Assembly (NCBI GenBank): GCA_035646535.1
Contig: DASRPD010000028.1
Coordinates: forward strand, 1-45,134
Origin: DASRPD01 sp035646535
GTDB lineage: Bacteria; Actinomycetota; Acidimicrobiia; IMCC26256; JANYLB01
DNA length: 45,134 nucleotides
Reading direction: 5' to 3'
Part shown: one piece after another, positions 8,331 to 16,609 of the stretch
How positions within the stretch are numbered: the first letter of the stretch is position 1
How the letters are laid out: the number at the start of each line of letters is the position of its first letter
Notes under the pieces: model-generated
Told to the model about the DNA's origin: nothing
Databases searched by the model: none
What the model saw: the letters and a program-made list of their open reading frames with translations, nothing else
Made by a program: the position numbers and the translations under genes

Positions 8331-9406
8331 CCACGACCGACACCCCCGACACCGATCTCGATCTGATCCACAACGTGACCTCGCACTTCGGCACGATCTT
8401 CACGTGGGACTACGAGCAACGCCGCACGCCGCTCATCAAGCTCTACGAGAAGGCCAAGACGTCGCAATGGAACGTGACCACCGATCTCGACTGGTCCATC
8501 GACGTCGACCCCGAGAAGAGCGCGAGTGAGATGGGCGTCGGTACGACCTCGCGATTCGGCGCGCTCCAGGGCATCGAGCACTCGCCGTTGCGCAACTTCG
8601 GGGACAAGGAGTGGCTCCAGGTCTCGGTCGAGATCCAGAACTCGCTGCTCTCCCAGTTCATGCACGGCGAGCAGGGCGCGCTGCTGTGCACCGCGCGCAT
8701 CGTCGAGACGGTGCCATGGATCGACGCCAAGTACTACGCAGCCACCCAGGTCATGGATGAGGCCCGACACGTCGAGGTGTTCGCCCGTTACCTGGACGAG
8801 AAGCTCTCCGGCGAGTACCGGATCAACGACAACCTTCGGTCACTGCTCGATGACATCCTCACCGACTCCCGGTGGGACATCACCTACCTCGGCATGCAGA
8901 TCATGGTCGAGGGGCTTGCACTCGCGGCTTTCGGGATGATGCATCAGATCACGACCGAGCCGCTGCTCAAGAAGATCCTGCGCTACGTGATGAGTGACGA
9001 GGCGCGCCACGTAGCGTTCGGCGTGCTGTCGCTCCAGGAGTACTACGCCGAGCTCTCGGCGTCGGAGATGCGGGAGCGCCAAGAGTTCGCGTTCGACGTC
9101 GCGTGCCGGTTGCAGCAGCGCTTCATGCAGGCAGAGGTCTGGGAGCGGATGGGGGTCGACCCGGTCGAGGTTCGCCGCCTGCTCGACGCCAACAACCCAC
9201 CCGAGCAGCAGATGTTCCAGACGATGCTGTTCTCGAAGATCGTGCCGAACTGCAAGAGGCTCGGCCTGCTCGACACCGCCGACGGATGGCTGCGCGAGCG
9301 GTTCACCGAGACCGGCGTGATCCAGTTCGAGGACTGGGCCGATACCGGCGAGGAGTACGCGATGCTCGACGAGGTGAGCCGCGACCGCGCCGAGGCGAGC
9401 TCGTAG
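8327..9406 (+). CDS. Ferritin-like diiron protein with two EX28DEARH motifs (putative oxygenase/desaturase)
   Basis: This 359-residue helical protein of the ferritin-like superfamily starts on the ATGA shared with the TetR gene. Two complete diiron half-sites are visible: Glu115 followed 28 residues later by Asp144-Glu145-Ala-Arg-His148, and Glu195 followed 28 residues later by Asp224-Glu225-Ala-Arg-His228. Both fit the EX28-37DEX2H pattern seen in AurF-type N-oxygenases and ribonucleotide reductase R2-like proteins. The protein is therefore likely to bind two irons and activate oxygen. The substrate is unknown. Coupling to a TetR regulator suggests an inducible oxidation, for example of a lipid or amine; this is inference. 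Acyl-ACP desaturases and R2-like ligand-binding oxidases are alternatives. Confidence 0.8.
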   Translation: MTTTDTPDTDLDLIHNVTSHFGTIFTWDYEQRRTPLIKLYEKAKTSQWNVTTDLDWSIDVDPEKSASEMGVGTTSRFGALQGIEHSPLRNFGDKEWLQVSVEIQNSLLSQFMHGEQGALLCTARIVETVPWIDAKYYAATQVMDEARHVEVFARYLDEKLSGEYRINDNLRSLLDDILTDSRWDITYLGMQIMVEGLALAAFGMMHQITTEPLLKKILRYVMSDEARHVAFGVLSLQEYYAELSASEMRERQEFAFDVACRLQQRFMQAEVWERMGVDPVEVRRLLDANNPPEQQMFQTMLFSKIVPNCKRLGLLDTADGWLRERFTETGVIQFEDWADTGEEYAMLDEVSRDRAEASS

Positions 9407-9413
9407 CGCTGCT

Positions 9414-9438
9414 CGCCCGCGTCAGATCCGGTCGGGCG
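9414..9438. terminator. Possible bidirectional terminator between convergent genes
   Basis: A 6-bp GC-only stem, CGCCCG (9414-9419) with CGGGCG (9433-9438), lies in the 35-nt gap between two converging genes. It has no T-run. The support is mostly positional. Confidence 0.3.
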
Positions 9439-9441
9439 CGA

Positions 9442-10356
9442 CTAGGCGGGAAAACCCTCGGGCCAGTTGAACTCGGTCCACCCGGTGCCGCGGCGACCAT
9501 CGTCGGTGGTATAGCGGCACAGCGCTCGAGGAAAGCGCGCCTCGCGCCCGTCAGGCGCGACGAGCAGCACCGGTGCGAAGGATACGTACTCGGTCGCGAA
9601 CGCCAGCGACCCGATCCGTTGCTCCGCCCGGATCGGCATCTTCTCGTCGTCGACATCCACGCGCACGGTGATGTCGACCGACTCGATCGGCGTCAGCTCG
9701 GAGGCCCCGGGCGGGATGACGTAGCCGGTGCCGAACAGCTCGAGATCACTCATGATCGAGCGCGCGGCGTGGAAGAAGGTGCCGTCGTCGAGATGACCCG
9801 AGGTCCAGTTCCACGGGAACTGCCACCAGTCGCGCACGGACCACGAGTGGTCGCGCTGGCCCGCACAGTCCACGACGAGCGTCTCGCCGCCGATCGTGCA
9901 CGTACCCGTCACCCAGGAGGAGACCTCGTAGCGCGTCGTCATCGGATACGGGAACGCCGGGCCGCGACTCGCCCACTCGAGGTCCATGGCCACCTCGACC
10001 GGTTCGCCGGGCAGCCCGCGGTAGGCGTCCACCGGATCGGCGAGACGCACACCGGTGCCCGAGCCGTGGACCCGGAACCGGTCGAACGGCGCGGGCCACG
10101 ACAGCTGGGGATGGGCCACATCACCGTCGGGACTGGCGAGCTCGTGGTCGATCATCAGCACGGTCGGTTGCCCGTCGGCAACGAGCGCGATCCACCACCA
10201 TGCCTTGTTCTGGTTCGGATAGAGGCCGAGCCGCGCGTAGCCACCGTAGGAACCGTCGGCCGCGGCGAAGTCCAGGTACCACGACTCGCCCCACAGATCT
10301 TCCGGGCCGGCCGGATGCCGGCCTTCGTCGGCGTCGCTCAAGATCGGATAGCTCAC
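9442..10356 (-). CDS. DUF7064-like protein (CrtC/AttH-type lipocalin-like fold), function unknown
   Basis: This 304-residue soluble protein has no signal peptide or membrane helix and is rich in tryptophan and beta structure. The central stretch VVDCAGQRDHSWSVRDWWQF (about residues 162-181) is the conserved feature of an uncharacterised actinobacterial and proteobacterial family (DUF7064/7065). That family is distantly related to the carotenoid hydratase CrtC/AttH fold. The GTG start at 10356 follows GAGGGGAG. The NTF2-like gene ends 25 nt upstream on the same strand, so the two probably form one transcript. Both folds bind small hydrophobic ligands, which fits steroid, lipid or terpenoid chemistry, but no reaction can be assigned. 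Confidence 0.75.
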   Translation of the reverse strand: MSYPILSDADEGRHPAGPEDLWGESWYLDFAAADGSYGGYARLGLYPNQNKAWWWIALVADGQPTVLMIDHELASPDGDVAHPQLSWPAPFDRFRVHGSGTGVRLADPVDAYRGLPGEPVEVAMDLEWASRGPAFPYPMTTRYEVSSWVTGTCTIGGETLVVDCAGQRDHSWSVRDWWQFPWNWTSGHLDDGTFFHAARSIMSDLELFGTGYVIPPGASELTPIESVDITVRVDVDDEKMPIRAEQRIGSLAFATEYVSFAPVLLVAPDGREARFPRALCRYTTDDGRRGTGWTEFNWPEGFPA

Positions 10357-10381
10357 GCGCGCTGCTCCCCTCGGCTCGCGC

Positions 10382-10876
10382 TCAGGCGTCGAGCTCGCTT
10401 CGGCCGTCGGTCGCCCACCAGCTCGCGGTGAGCTTCAGCCCCGGGATGGAACCGCGCGGCTGGATCTCTTCGTACGTTCGCTTGTAGCCGGTACGACTGA
10501 TCTTCCACTCGCCGTCCTGCTTCACGTACTCGTCGGTGTAGAAGGCGGCGCCGCGAATGGTGATGTCCCACTGCGTCTCGATCACCACATCATCGAGTGC
10601 CCAGGTACCGACGGCGGCGCCGGGGTCGACGAGGTCGATCTCGGGATGATGACAGCGGTGACTCGAGAGGAAGGTCTCCGCGCCCATCGAGCGCCGGAGA
10701 AAGTCGAGGATCGCGGCTCGGCCCTCGTAGGAGTACTTCCCGCCGCTGTAGGCCGCCGTCGCGCCCTCGGTGAAACACGCCTCGACCTCGTCCCATCGCT
10801 TCTGGTCGAGCCCGCGGAGGTATCGGTACTTCACGCGCTTGATGGCCTCGATCTCGCACAGCTCCTCGGGCGTCAT
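10382..10876 (-). CDS. SnoaL/NTF2-like domain protein
   Basis: This 164-residue alpha+beta-barrel protein belongs to the SnoaL-like group. CEIEAIKRVKYRYLRGLDQK (near the start) followed by RWDEVEACF is the usual opening, and EWKISRTGYKRTYEEI is the usual closing strand pair. Members act as ring-opening or isomerising enzymes, or as hydroxylase partners, on polycyclic or aromatic ligands; the exact role here is open. I place the start at 10876 because GATACT ends exactly 6 nt before it. An in-frame ATG at 10894 would add six residues and put that box inside the gene. The gene probably forms an operon with the DUF7064-like gene. Confidence 0.8.
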   Translation of the reverse strand: MTPEELCEIEAIKRVKYRYLRGLDQKRWDEVEACFTEGATAAYSGGKYSYEGRAAILDFLRRSMGAETFLSSHRCHHPEIDLVDPGAAVGTWALDDVVIETQWDITIRGAAFYTDEYVKQDGEWKISRTGYKRTYEEIQPRGSIPGLKLTASWWATDGRSELDA

Positions 10877-10882
10877 GACGGC

Positions 10883-10888
10883 AGTATC
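10883..10888 (-). promoter_or_regulatory. Candidate -10 box of a leaderless transcript (NTF2-like gene)
   Basis: GATACT reads on the minus strand at 10888-10883 and is followed by 6 nt and the ATG at 10876. The same spacing recurs at several other genes in the window. Confidence 0.4.
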
Positions 10889-11082
10889 CACCATCGGGCC
10901 GAGCCCGCGTCAGAGCGCGGCCGGCTTCGAGCCGACGCGCCCGCGCTATCTGGCTTGCAATCAGAGACCGCGCCGGGCAGTGTTCTGATCGGATCTGACG
11001 GTCCATCAGGTTTGGTTGCTGTCCGTGCGGGTGAGCCCGGCGGCGCCTGCTGAGATGTCGAACGCGTGACGTAGGGGGGAAC

Positions 11083-12471
11083 GTGAAGCGATTGCGTTGG
11101 ATTGCGGCCGGGCTGGCCCTCGTGTTGGTCGCGGCGGCGTGCAGCCGAAGCAGCGACGACTCCGGTGGCGGCGCCACCCCGACGCCGGAGTCCAGCTCCA
11201 GCTCGGGCCCGAGCTCCACCAGCTTCGGCACCCTCGATGACGTCTGCCAGGAGGGCGACGCGTCGGGCGCGACCGCCACGGGCGTGACCGACGACTCGAT
11301 CAGCATCGGAACGATCTCCGACCCGGGCTACGCCTCACGCCCCGGTCTCAACCAGGAGCTGTTCGACGTCGCCGAAGTCTTCACCGCGTGGTGCAACGAC
11401 CGCGGCGGGATCAACGGTCGCGAGCTGAATGTCGACCTCCTCGACGCGGCCCTCACCGAATACAAGCCGCGGATCGCCGAGGCGTGTGTGCAGGACTTCT
11501 TCCTCGTCGGCGGCGGCGCCGTCTTCGACAACACCGGCGTCGAGGATCGCCTGACCTGTCTGCTACCCGATGTCGCCGGCTACGTGGTCAGCCCGGAGGC
11601 CCGAGGCGCCGATCTGGTCATCCAGCCGGTGCCGAACTCGAACGAGGTCCTGCCCGTCGGCGACTACCGCTGGCTCGGCGAGCAGTACCCCGACTCGACC
11701 GAGCACGTCGGCGTCCTCACCGGCGCTCTCCCCGCCACTGTCCTCGTCGCGAACCAGGCCACCGAGGCCGTGAAGGGCCTCGGCTGGACCGTCGTCTACG
11801 AGAACCAGTACCCCGCCGCCGGCCCGCCGAGCTGGGCGCCCTACGCACAGTCGCTGAAGGACCGAGGCGTCAAGGGCCTCGTCTGGGTCGGCGAGCCGGA
11901 GAACCTCGCCAAGTTGGAGCAGGGACTCGCCGACGCCGCCTACGAGCTCGACTGGATCCGCACCGACGCCAACCACTACGACCAGAAGCTCATCGAGGTC
12001 GGCGGATCCGCGATCAACAACACCTACGTACGGACCGTGTTCTGGCCGTTCGAAGAAGCCGCCGACAACCCCGCAACCCAGGAGTACCTCGACGCGTTCG
12101 CCGAGTACAAGCCCGACGGGAAAGCCGAGGCCAATCTCGGTCTCCAGGCGTGGTCGGCGTGGCTGCTGTTCGCGCAGGCGGCGAGGGAGTGCGGCTCGAA
12201 TCTCACCCGCACCTGTGTGTACGACAACCTCCTCACCGTCGACGACTGGACGGGCGGCGGCCTCCACGCCGTACAGGACCCCGCCAACAACGTCGCCGGA
12301 GACTGCTTCGCACTCATCCTGGCCACACCCGACGGTTTCGAGCTGGCCGACATCGACCCGAACGACGGGATCTACAGCTGCAACCCCGACAACCTCTACG
12401 AGCTGACCGGCGACTACCCGGCAGGCGTCACCTTGGAAGACGTGGGCAGGACCCAGAAGGACTTGGGCTAG
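11083..12471 (+). CDS. livK: Branched-chain amino acid type ABC transporter substrate-binding lipoprotein
   Basis: This 462-residue lipoprotein starts at a GTG after GGGGGGA. The signal MKRLRWIAAGLALVLVAAAC has the lipobox VAAAC and is followed by a low-complexity Ser/Thr/Gly/Pro linker (about 24-50) of the kind that tethers lipoproteins. The remaining region is a type I periplasmic-binding fold as in Leu/Ile/Val- and urea-binding proteins: DDSISIGTISDPGY, FTAWCNDRGGINGRELNVDL (about 104-123) and AEACVQDFFLVGGGAVFDN. Three to four extra cysteines in the mature part (for example ARECGSNLTRTC) may form disulfides. The ligand could be an amino acid, amide or aromatic acid. It is the first gene of the livK-livHM-livG-livF operon. 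No clear promoter is visible in the 206 nt upstream. Confidence 0.9.
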   Translation: MKRLRWIAAGLALVLVAAACSRSSDDSGGGATPTPESSSSSGPSSTSFGTLDDVCQEGDASGATATGVTDDSISIGTISDPGYASRPGLNQELFDVAEVFTAWCNDRGGINGRELNVDLLDAALTEYKPRIAEACVQDFFLVGGGAVFDNTGVEDRLTCLLPDVAGYVVSPEARGADLVIQPVPNSNEVLPVGDYRWLGEQYPDSTEHVGVLTGALPATVLVANQATEAVKGLGWTVVYENQYPAAGPPSWAPYAQSLKDRGVKGLVWVGEPENLAKLEQGLADAAYELDWIRTDANHYDQKLIEVGGSAINNTYVRTVFWPFEEAADNPATQEYLDAFAEYKPDGKAEANLGLQAWSAWLLFAQAARECGSNLTRTCVYDNLLTVDDWTGGGLHAVQDPANNVAGDCFALILATPDGFELADIDPNDGIYSCNPDNLYELTGDYPAGVTLEDVGRTQKDLG

Positions 12472-12505
12472 CCGGCGAGCGAGCTCGAGGCTTTCGGAGC
12501 ACACG

Positions 12506-14647
12506 GTGGACAAGCTCCTGACCTTCACGATCGTCGGCCTGGCGACCTCGGCGATCTACGCCGTCATCGCGAGTGGTCTCGTGCTCACCTACACGACGAC
12601 CGGCATCTTCAACTTCGCCCACGGAGCGGCCGGGATGCTCGCCGCGTTCACGTACTGGCAGCTCCGCTTCGAGTGGGGCTGGCCGACGCCGGTCGCGCTC
12701 GTGATCATCCTCTTGGTGCTCGCCCCCCTGTTCGGCGCGTTGCTCGAACGGGTCATCATGCGTGGGCTGGGCGACACGTCCGAGACCACCAAGCTGGTGG
12801 TATCGATCAGCTTGCTCCTCGGCATGATCGGCTTGGCCCAGATCATCTGGAAACCCGGGGTCAGCCGGCCGTACTCGACGTTCTTCTCCGACAGCCCGCC
12901 CCTCCACCTGGGTCCGACCACGATCACCTGGCACCAGATCATCACGATCGCGGTGGCGATCGGGGTGGCAATCGGACTGCGTTTCCTGCTGTACGCCACC
13001 CGCACCGGCGTCGCGATGCGCGCGACGGTCGACGACCGACCGCTGGCCGCGCTCAACGGGGCGCGGGCGCACCGGGTATCGATGTACGCGTGGTCCGTCG
13101 GCACCTCGCTGGCGGCGCTCGGCGGCATCCTGATCGCGCCGCTCGTGCCGCTCGACGCGGCCACGCTGTCGCTGCTCATCGTGAGCGCCTACGCCGCGGC
13201 CATCTTCGGTCGGCTGCGCAGTCTCCCCATGACCTTCGTCGGCGCCATCGTCGTGGGCTGCACCGAGGGCTACCTCTCCGGATATCTTCCCCAGAACCAG
13301 TACCTGCCCGGACTGCGCCTGGCGAGTCCCGCGATCCTGCTCTTCCTCGTCCTGCTGGCGATGCCGCACCAACGGCTTCGGGGCCGGACCCGCACACGGG
13401 AGTTCTTCCCGATGCCGACGCGCAGCGGAGCCATGGGCTTCGCGCTCGGCGTCGCGGCCTTCGGCATCGTGTTGGCCACGACGCTCAGCCGGCCCGACTT
13501 GCTGATCTACGGGAAGATCTTCTCGATCGGCATCATCGCCCTCTCGCTGGTGCCGCTCGTCGGCTTCGCCGGGCAGGTGTCGCTGGCCCAGCTGAGCTTC
13601 GCGGGGATCGGCGCGATCGTGATGGCCCACCTCGGCACCGACGGCAACCCCATGGCGCTGGTGTACGCCGCGCTCATCACCGGCGCGATCGGCGCCATCA
13701 TCGCCCTTCCGGCGCTACGGCTCTCGGGCATCTACCTCGCCCTCGGCACCGCGGCGTTCGCCATGGCTCTCGACCGGTGGGTGTTCACGCTTCCGAAGTT
13801 CTCGGTGTTCGGGTGGTTCGACATCGACCTGTTCCAACAGGGCTCGGTGTCGGTCGACTCGCTCGCCGTGTTCGGATATTCCTTCGACACGCCCGCGCGC
13901 CAGATGGTGCTCATGAGCGTCGCGTTCGCGCTCCTCTCACTCCTCGTCGTCGCGATCCGCCGTGGGCGCCTCGGGCGCCGGCTCCTGGCCATGAAGGACA
14001 GCGAGGCCGCCTGCGCGACCCTGGGGCTGAACCTCCTCGGTACCAAGGTCCTCGTGTTCTCTCTCTCCGCCGCGATGGCCGGCGTCGGCGGGGCCCTGCT
14101 CGGCACACAGCTCTCGTCGATCTCGCCGCAGAACTTCGACCTCGTCATGGGCCTGCCGATCTTCGCGCTCACCGTGGTCGGCGGTATCGGCGCGGCCGGG
14201 GGTGCCCTCTTCGGGTCGATGTCGCTCGACGGTGTGCTTCCAGTGCTCGGCGCGCTGCTCCCGTCGCTCACGACGTACTTGGTGGTGCTCCCGGGTCTCG
14301 CCGGCATCGGGCTCGGCCGCAACCCGAGCGGGGCGGTGCACGAGCTGCGCGAGGCGTTCCTCCCGATCGTGGCCGTGCGACCGGCGCTCATCGCGACCGT
14401 CGGCGCGCTCACCGCGATCTACGCGCTGCGCATGGTCGACGCGATCGACAACTGGACCTACGTCATCGCGAGCCTCGCCGTACCGGTCGTCGCCGTCATC
14501 GTCGCGGGTTTCGTTCAGCGCGAAGCCCCCACCGAAGCCGAGGAGGTACCGCTGGAATGGCGCGGCATCACCGAGCCATGGTCCGAGGAGGACGTCCGTG
14601 AGCTCGACCGGGCCCTCGGCATCTCCGAGGTGCAGCTCCATGGGTGA
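12506..14647 (+). CDS. livHM: Fused LivH-LivM permease of the branched-chain amino acid type importer
   Basis: This 713-residue membrane protein joins two subunits that are usually separate. Residues 1 to about 295 match LivH (SAIYAVIASGLVLTYTTTGI, FNFAHGAAGMLAAF). Residues from about 310 match LivM, including GFAGQVSLAQLSFAGIGAIV near residue 353 and LGTAAFAMALDRWVF. The C-terminus carries two more hydrophobic segments (about 625-670) and a charged tail. The fusion gives a pseudo-heterodimeric channel in one chain, an arrangement I associate with actinobacteria. The start is a GTG at 12506, 34 nt after livK. The last 8 nt overlap livG. Confidence 0.9.
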   Translation: MDKLLTFTIVGLATSAIYAVIASGLVLTYTTTGIFNFAHGAAGMLAAFTYWQLRFEWGWPTPVALVIILLVLAPLFGALLERVIMRGLGDTSETTKLVVSISLLLGMIGLAQIIWKPGVSRPYSTFFSDSPPLHLGPTTITWHQIITIAVAIGVAIGLRFLLYATRTGVAMRATVDDRPLAALNGARAHRVSMYAWSVGTSLAALGGILIAPLVPLDAATLSLLIVSAYAAAIFGRLRSLPMTFVGAIVVGCTEGYLSGYLPQNQYLPGLRLASPAILLFLVLLAMPHQRLRGRTRTREFFPMPTRSGAMGFALGVAAFGIVLATTLSRPDLLIYGKIFSIGIIALSLVPLVGFAGQVSLAQLSFAGIGAIVMAHLGTDGNPMALVYAALITGAIGAIIALPALRLSGIYLALGTAAFAMALDRWVFTLPKFSVFGWFDIDLFQQGSVSVDSLAVFGYSFDTPARQMVLMSVAFALLSLLVVAIRRGRLGRRLLAMKDSEAACATLGLNLLGTKVLVFSLSAAMAGVGGALLGTQLSSISPQNFDLVMGLPIFALTVVGGIGAAGGALFGSMSLDGVLPVLGALLPSLTTYLVVLPGLAGIGLGRNPSGAVHELREAFLPIVAVRPALIATVGALTAIYALRMVDAIDNWTYVIASLAVPVVAVIVAGFVQREAPTEAEEVPLEWRGITEPWSEEDVRELDRALGISEVQLHG

Positions 14648-15383
14648 GCTCGTCGCGCGCGGCGTGACAGTCAGCTTCGGGGGCAACCTTGTGCTCGACG
14701 GCGTCGATCTCGAGGCGTCGACGGGTCAGGTCACGGGGTTGATCGGCCCGAACGGGGCGGGAAAGACCACGCTGTTCAACGTGATCACCGGGCTGATCCC
14801 CGCGAACGCGGGCACGATCCAACTGAACGGTGAGGTGCTCGATCGCCTCAACCCGACCAAACGAGCTCGCCGAGGCCTCGCCCGGACGTTTCAGCGCCTC
14901 GAGCTGTTCAGCCTCCTCAGCGTGCGCGAGAACATCCGCGTCGCGGCCGACATCCGCCGAGGGTGGAGCCGCGACAAGGAGGACCCGGTCGCAGTCACCG
15001 AGGAGATCATCGAGCGAACCGGGCTGGGTGACGTCGCCGGCGCGCGAGTCGACTCGCTCCCCACCGGTCAGTGTCGCCTGGTCGAGCTCGGGCGGTCGCT
15101 CGCCACGCGACCTCGCGCGCTGCTGCTCGACGAGCCCGCCTCCGGACAGAACGAGAGCGAGACCGCACGCTTCGGCGAGCTCCTCCGGGACCTCGCGGCC
15201 GAGGGCATGGCGGTCGTGCTCGTCGAGCACGACGTGCACCTCGTCATGCGCGTGTGCGACCGGGTGCACGTGCTGGACTTCGGACGGATCATCGCGGTCG
15301 GGAACCCCTCGGAGATCCAGACCGACAAAGCCGTGGTGACTGCCTACCTCGGTGTCGGCGCAAGAACTGAGCAGACGTCGTGA
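14640..15383 (+). CDS. livG: Branched-chain amino acid type ABC transporter ATP-binding protein LivG
   Basis: This 247-residue ATPase starts at 14640 (MGELVARGVTVSFGGNLVLD), overlapping livHM by 8 nt. Walker A is GPNGAGKTT, the Q-loop region is LARTFQRLELFSLLSV, Walker B is ALLLDEPASGQNESET and the H-loop is LVEHDVHLVMRVCDRV. The signature position reads LPTGQCRLVELGRSLATRP, so the usual LSxGQ is LPTGQ; this is a mild variant and is probably functional. The protein pairs with LivF on the cytoplasmic face of the fused permease. Confidence 0.92.
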   Translation: MGELVARGVTVSFGGNLVLDGVDLEASTGQVTGLIGPNGAGKTTLFNVITGLIPANAGTIQLNGEVLDRLNPTKRARRGLARTFQRLELFSLLSVRENIRVAADIRRGWSRDKEDPVAVTEEIIERTGLGDVAGARVDSLPTGQCRLVELGRSLATRPRALLLDEPASGQNESETARFGELLRDLAAEGMAVVLVEHDVHLVMRVCDRVHVLDFGRIIAVGNPSEIQTDKAVVTAYLGVGARTEQTS

Positions 15384-16129
15384 ACCTCCCGACCGCCCCC
15401 GGCGAACCCGAACGACCCAACCTGCCCGAACGACCGAACCTGCTGGAGCTGCGGGGCATCCACGCGGCCTACGGTCAGATCGAGGTCCTCTTCGGCATCG
15501 ACCTCGTCGTGCCCGAAGGCTCGGTGGTCGCGCTGCTCGGACCGAACGGGGCCGGCAAGACGACGACGTTGCGAGTCGCGGCGGGACTCCATCCCCCCAC
15601 CGAAGGCGACGTCCTCGTCGCGGGCCGTCGGGTCAACGGCGCGCAGCCCGAAGAACTCGCGCGCTGCGGCCTCTGTCTGATCCCGGAGGGCCGCGGGATC
15701 TTCCCGAACCTCACGGTGCGCGAGAACCTCCTCATGATGACCTACTCGGGGCGCAAGCTCTCCCGCGTCGAGGAGATCGCGTACGAGCAGTTCCCCCGGC
15801 TGGCAGATCGACGCGGCCAGACCGCCGGGACACTGTCGGGCGGTGAGCAGCAGATGCTGTCCATGGCGCGGGGCCTGGCCACCGAGCCGGCGCTGCTGAT
15901 CCTCGACGAGCTGTCGATGGGTCTGGCGCCGATCATCGTGGCCGAGCTGTACGAGCTCGTCGCCAATGTGGCGCGACGAGGAGTGTCGATCCTGGTGGTG
16001 GAGCAGTTCGCGAGCACGGTCTTGGGTGTCGCGGACTATGCGGCCATCATGGTGCACGGACGGATCGAACAGATGGGTCGACCCGACGAACTCGAAGCCG
16101 AGCTGTCCAAGGCGTATCTCGGCGCGTGA
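15380..16129 (+). CDS. livF: Branched-chain amino acid type ABC transporter ATP-binding protein LivF
   Basis: This 249-residue second ATPase of the importer starts at a GTG that shares GTGA with the livG stop. The motifs are Walker A GPNGAGKTTT, the family-typical CLIPEGRGIFPNLTVRENL, signature LSGGEQQMLSMARGL and Walker B LLILDELSMGLAP. The LivF core begins only at about residue 20 (LLELRGIHAAYGQIEVLFG). The first 20 residues are a proline-rich extension containing PERPNL twice, which matches an 18-bp tandem duplication in the DNA. Confidence 0.93.
   Translation: MNLPTAPGEPERPNLPERPNLLELRGIHAAYGQIEVLFGIDLVVPEGSVVALLGPNGAGKTTTLRVAAGLHPPTEGDVLVAGRRVNGAQPEELARCGLCLIPEGRGIFPNLTVRENLLMMTYSGRKLSRVEEIAYEQFPRLADRRGQTAGTLSGGEQQMLSMARGLATEPALLILDELSMGLAPIIVAELYELVANVARRGVSILVVEQFASTVLGVADYAAIMVHGRIEQMGRPDELEAELSKAYLGA
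15407..15442 (+). repeat. 18-bp tandem duplication in the livF N-terminal extension
   Basis: Two adjacent 18-nt units (15407-15424 and 15425-15442) differ at one base and encode PERPNL twice. The repeat is in frame and lies before the ATPase core, so it should be tolerated. Confidence 0.75.
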
Positions 16130-16140
16130 GTGGAGAACAG

Positions 16141-16491
16141 ATGACCGAAACTCAGGACCGCGTGCAGGATTTCAAACAGGAGATCGCGGACATGCGCGTC
16201 CGCGATCCTGCGACCGGTCGCGACCGGCGCTGGTTGCGCATGGGCGTCGGCCTGATGGTCGCCGGGCTCATCGTCGCCGTGATCGCCTACCCGCTGTCCC
16301 ACGGAACCAGCAACCCCCTCTCCCAGACGGATGCGCTGGCGCTGGGGCTCGGCGGGATCGCGGGCACGATCGTCGGCGCGGCGCTCTTCCTGCGCTACTC
16401 GATCGCGGGGTTCCTTCGGTTCTGGCTCGCCCGACTCTCCTACGAGCAGCAGACGCAGACCGACCGCATCGTCGACAAGCTCGGCGACTGA
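16141..16491 (+). CDS. Small two-helix membrane protein linked to the liv operon, function unknown
   Basis: This 116-residue protein has two hydrophobic helices, about residues 33-52 (MGVGLMVAGLIVAVIAYPLS) and 66-84 (LALGLGGIAGTIVGAALFLR). A charged helical N-terminus and a charged C-terminal helix ending in DRIVDKLGD should both face the same side. The ATG at 16141 follows GGAGAA with good spacing. A GTG at 16126 overlapping the livF stop by GTGA is an alternative that adds five residues. Either start implies co-expression with the importer. I do not recognise a named family. A role as an accessory subunit or stability factor for the fused permease is inference. Confidence 0.75.
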   Translation: MTETQDRVQDFKQEIADMRVRDPATGRDRRWLRMGVGLMVAGLIVAVIAYPLSHGTSNPLSQTDALALGLGGIAGTIVGAALFLRYSIAGFLRFWLARLSYEQQTQTDRIVDKLGD

Positions 16492-16525
16492 CGACCGACC
16501 CACCACATCCGCCCGTCCTCCCCCA

Positions 16526-16571
16526 CGTTGGTGCGCGAACGGGTCCCATGGCACCGTCGAGTGCACCAACG
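16526..16571. terminator. Nested inverted repeats between convergent genes, probable bidirectional terminator
   Basis: The 9-bp perfect arms CGTTGGTGC (16526-16534) and GCACCAACG (16563-16571) enclose a near-palindrome, GGTCCCATGGCACC (16542-16555). The element lies in the 118-nt gap between the converging liv operon and the flavoenzyme gene. It could form a long hairpin in either transcript. Confidence 0.5.
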
Positions 16572-16609
16572 CAGGCCGGGGTGGGCGGGCCACGGGAGCC
16601 AGGGCGTGC

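Noticed and set aside
12673..14601. Long second plus-strand frame inside the fused permease gene
   Set aside because: The Arg/Pro/His-rich translation has no membrane helices, while the overlapping frame is a clear LivH-LivM protein.
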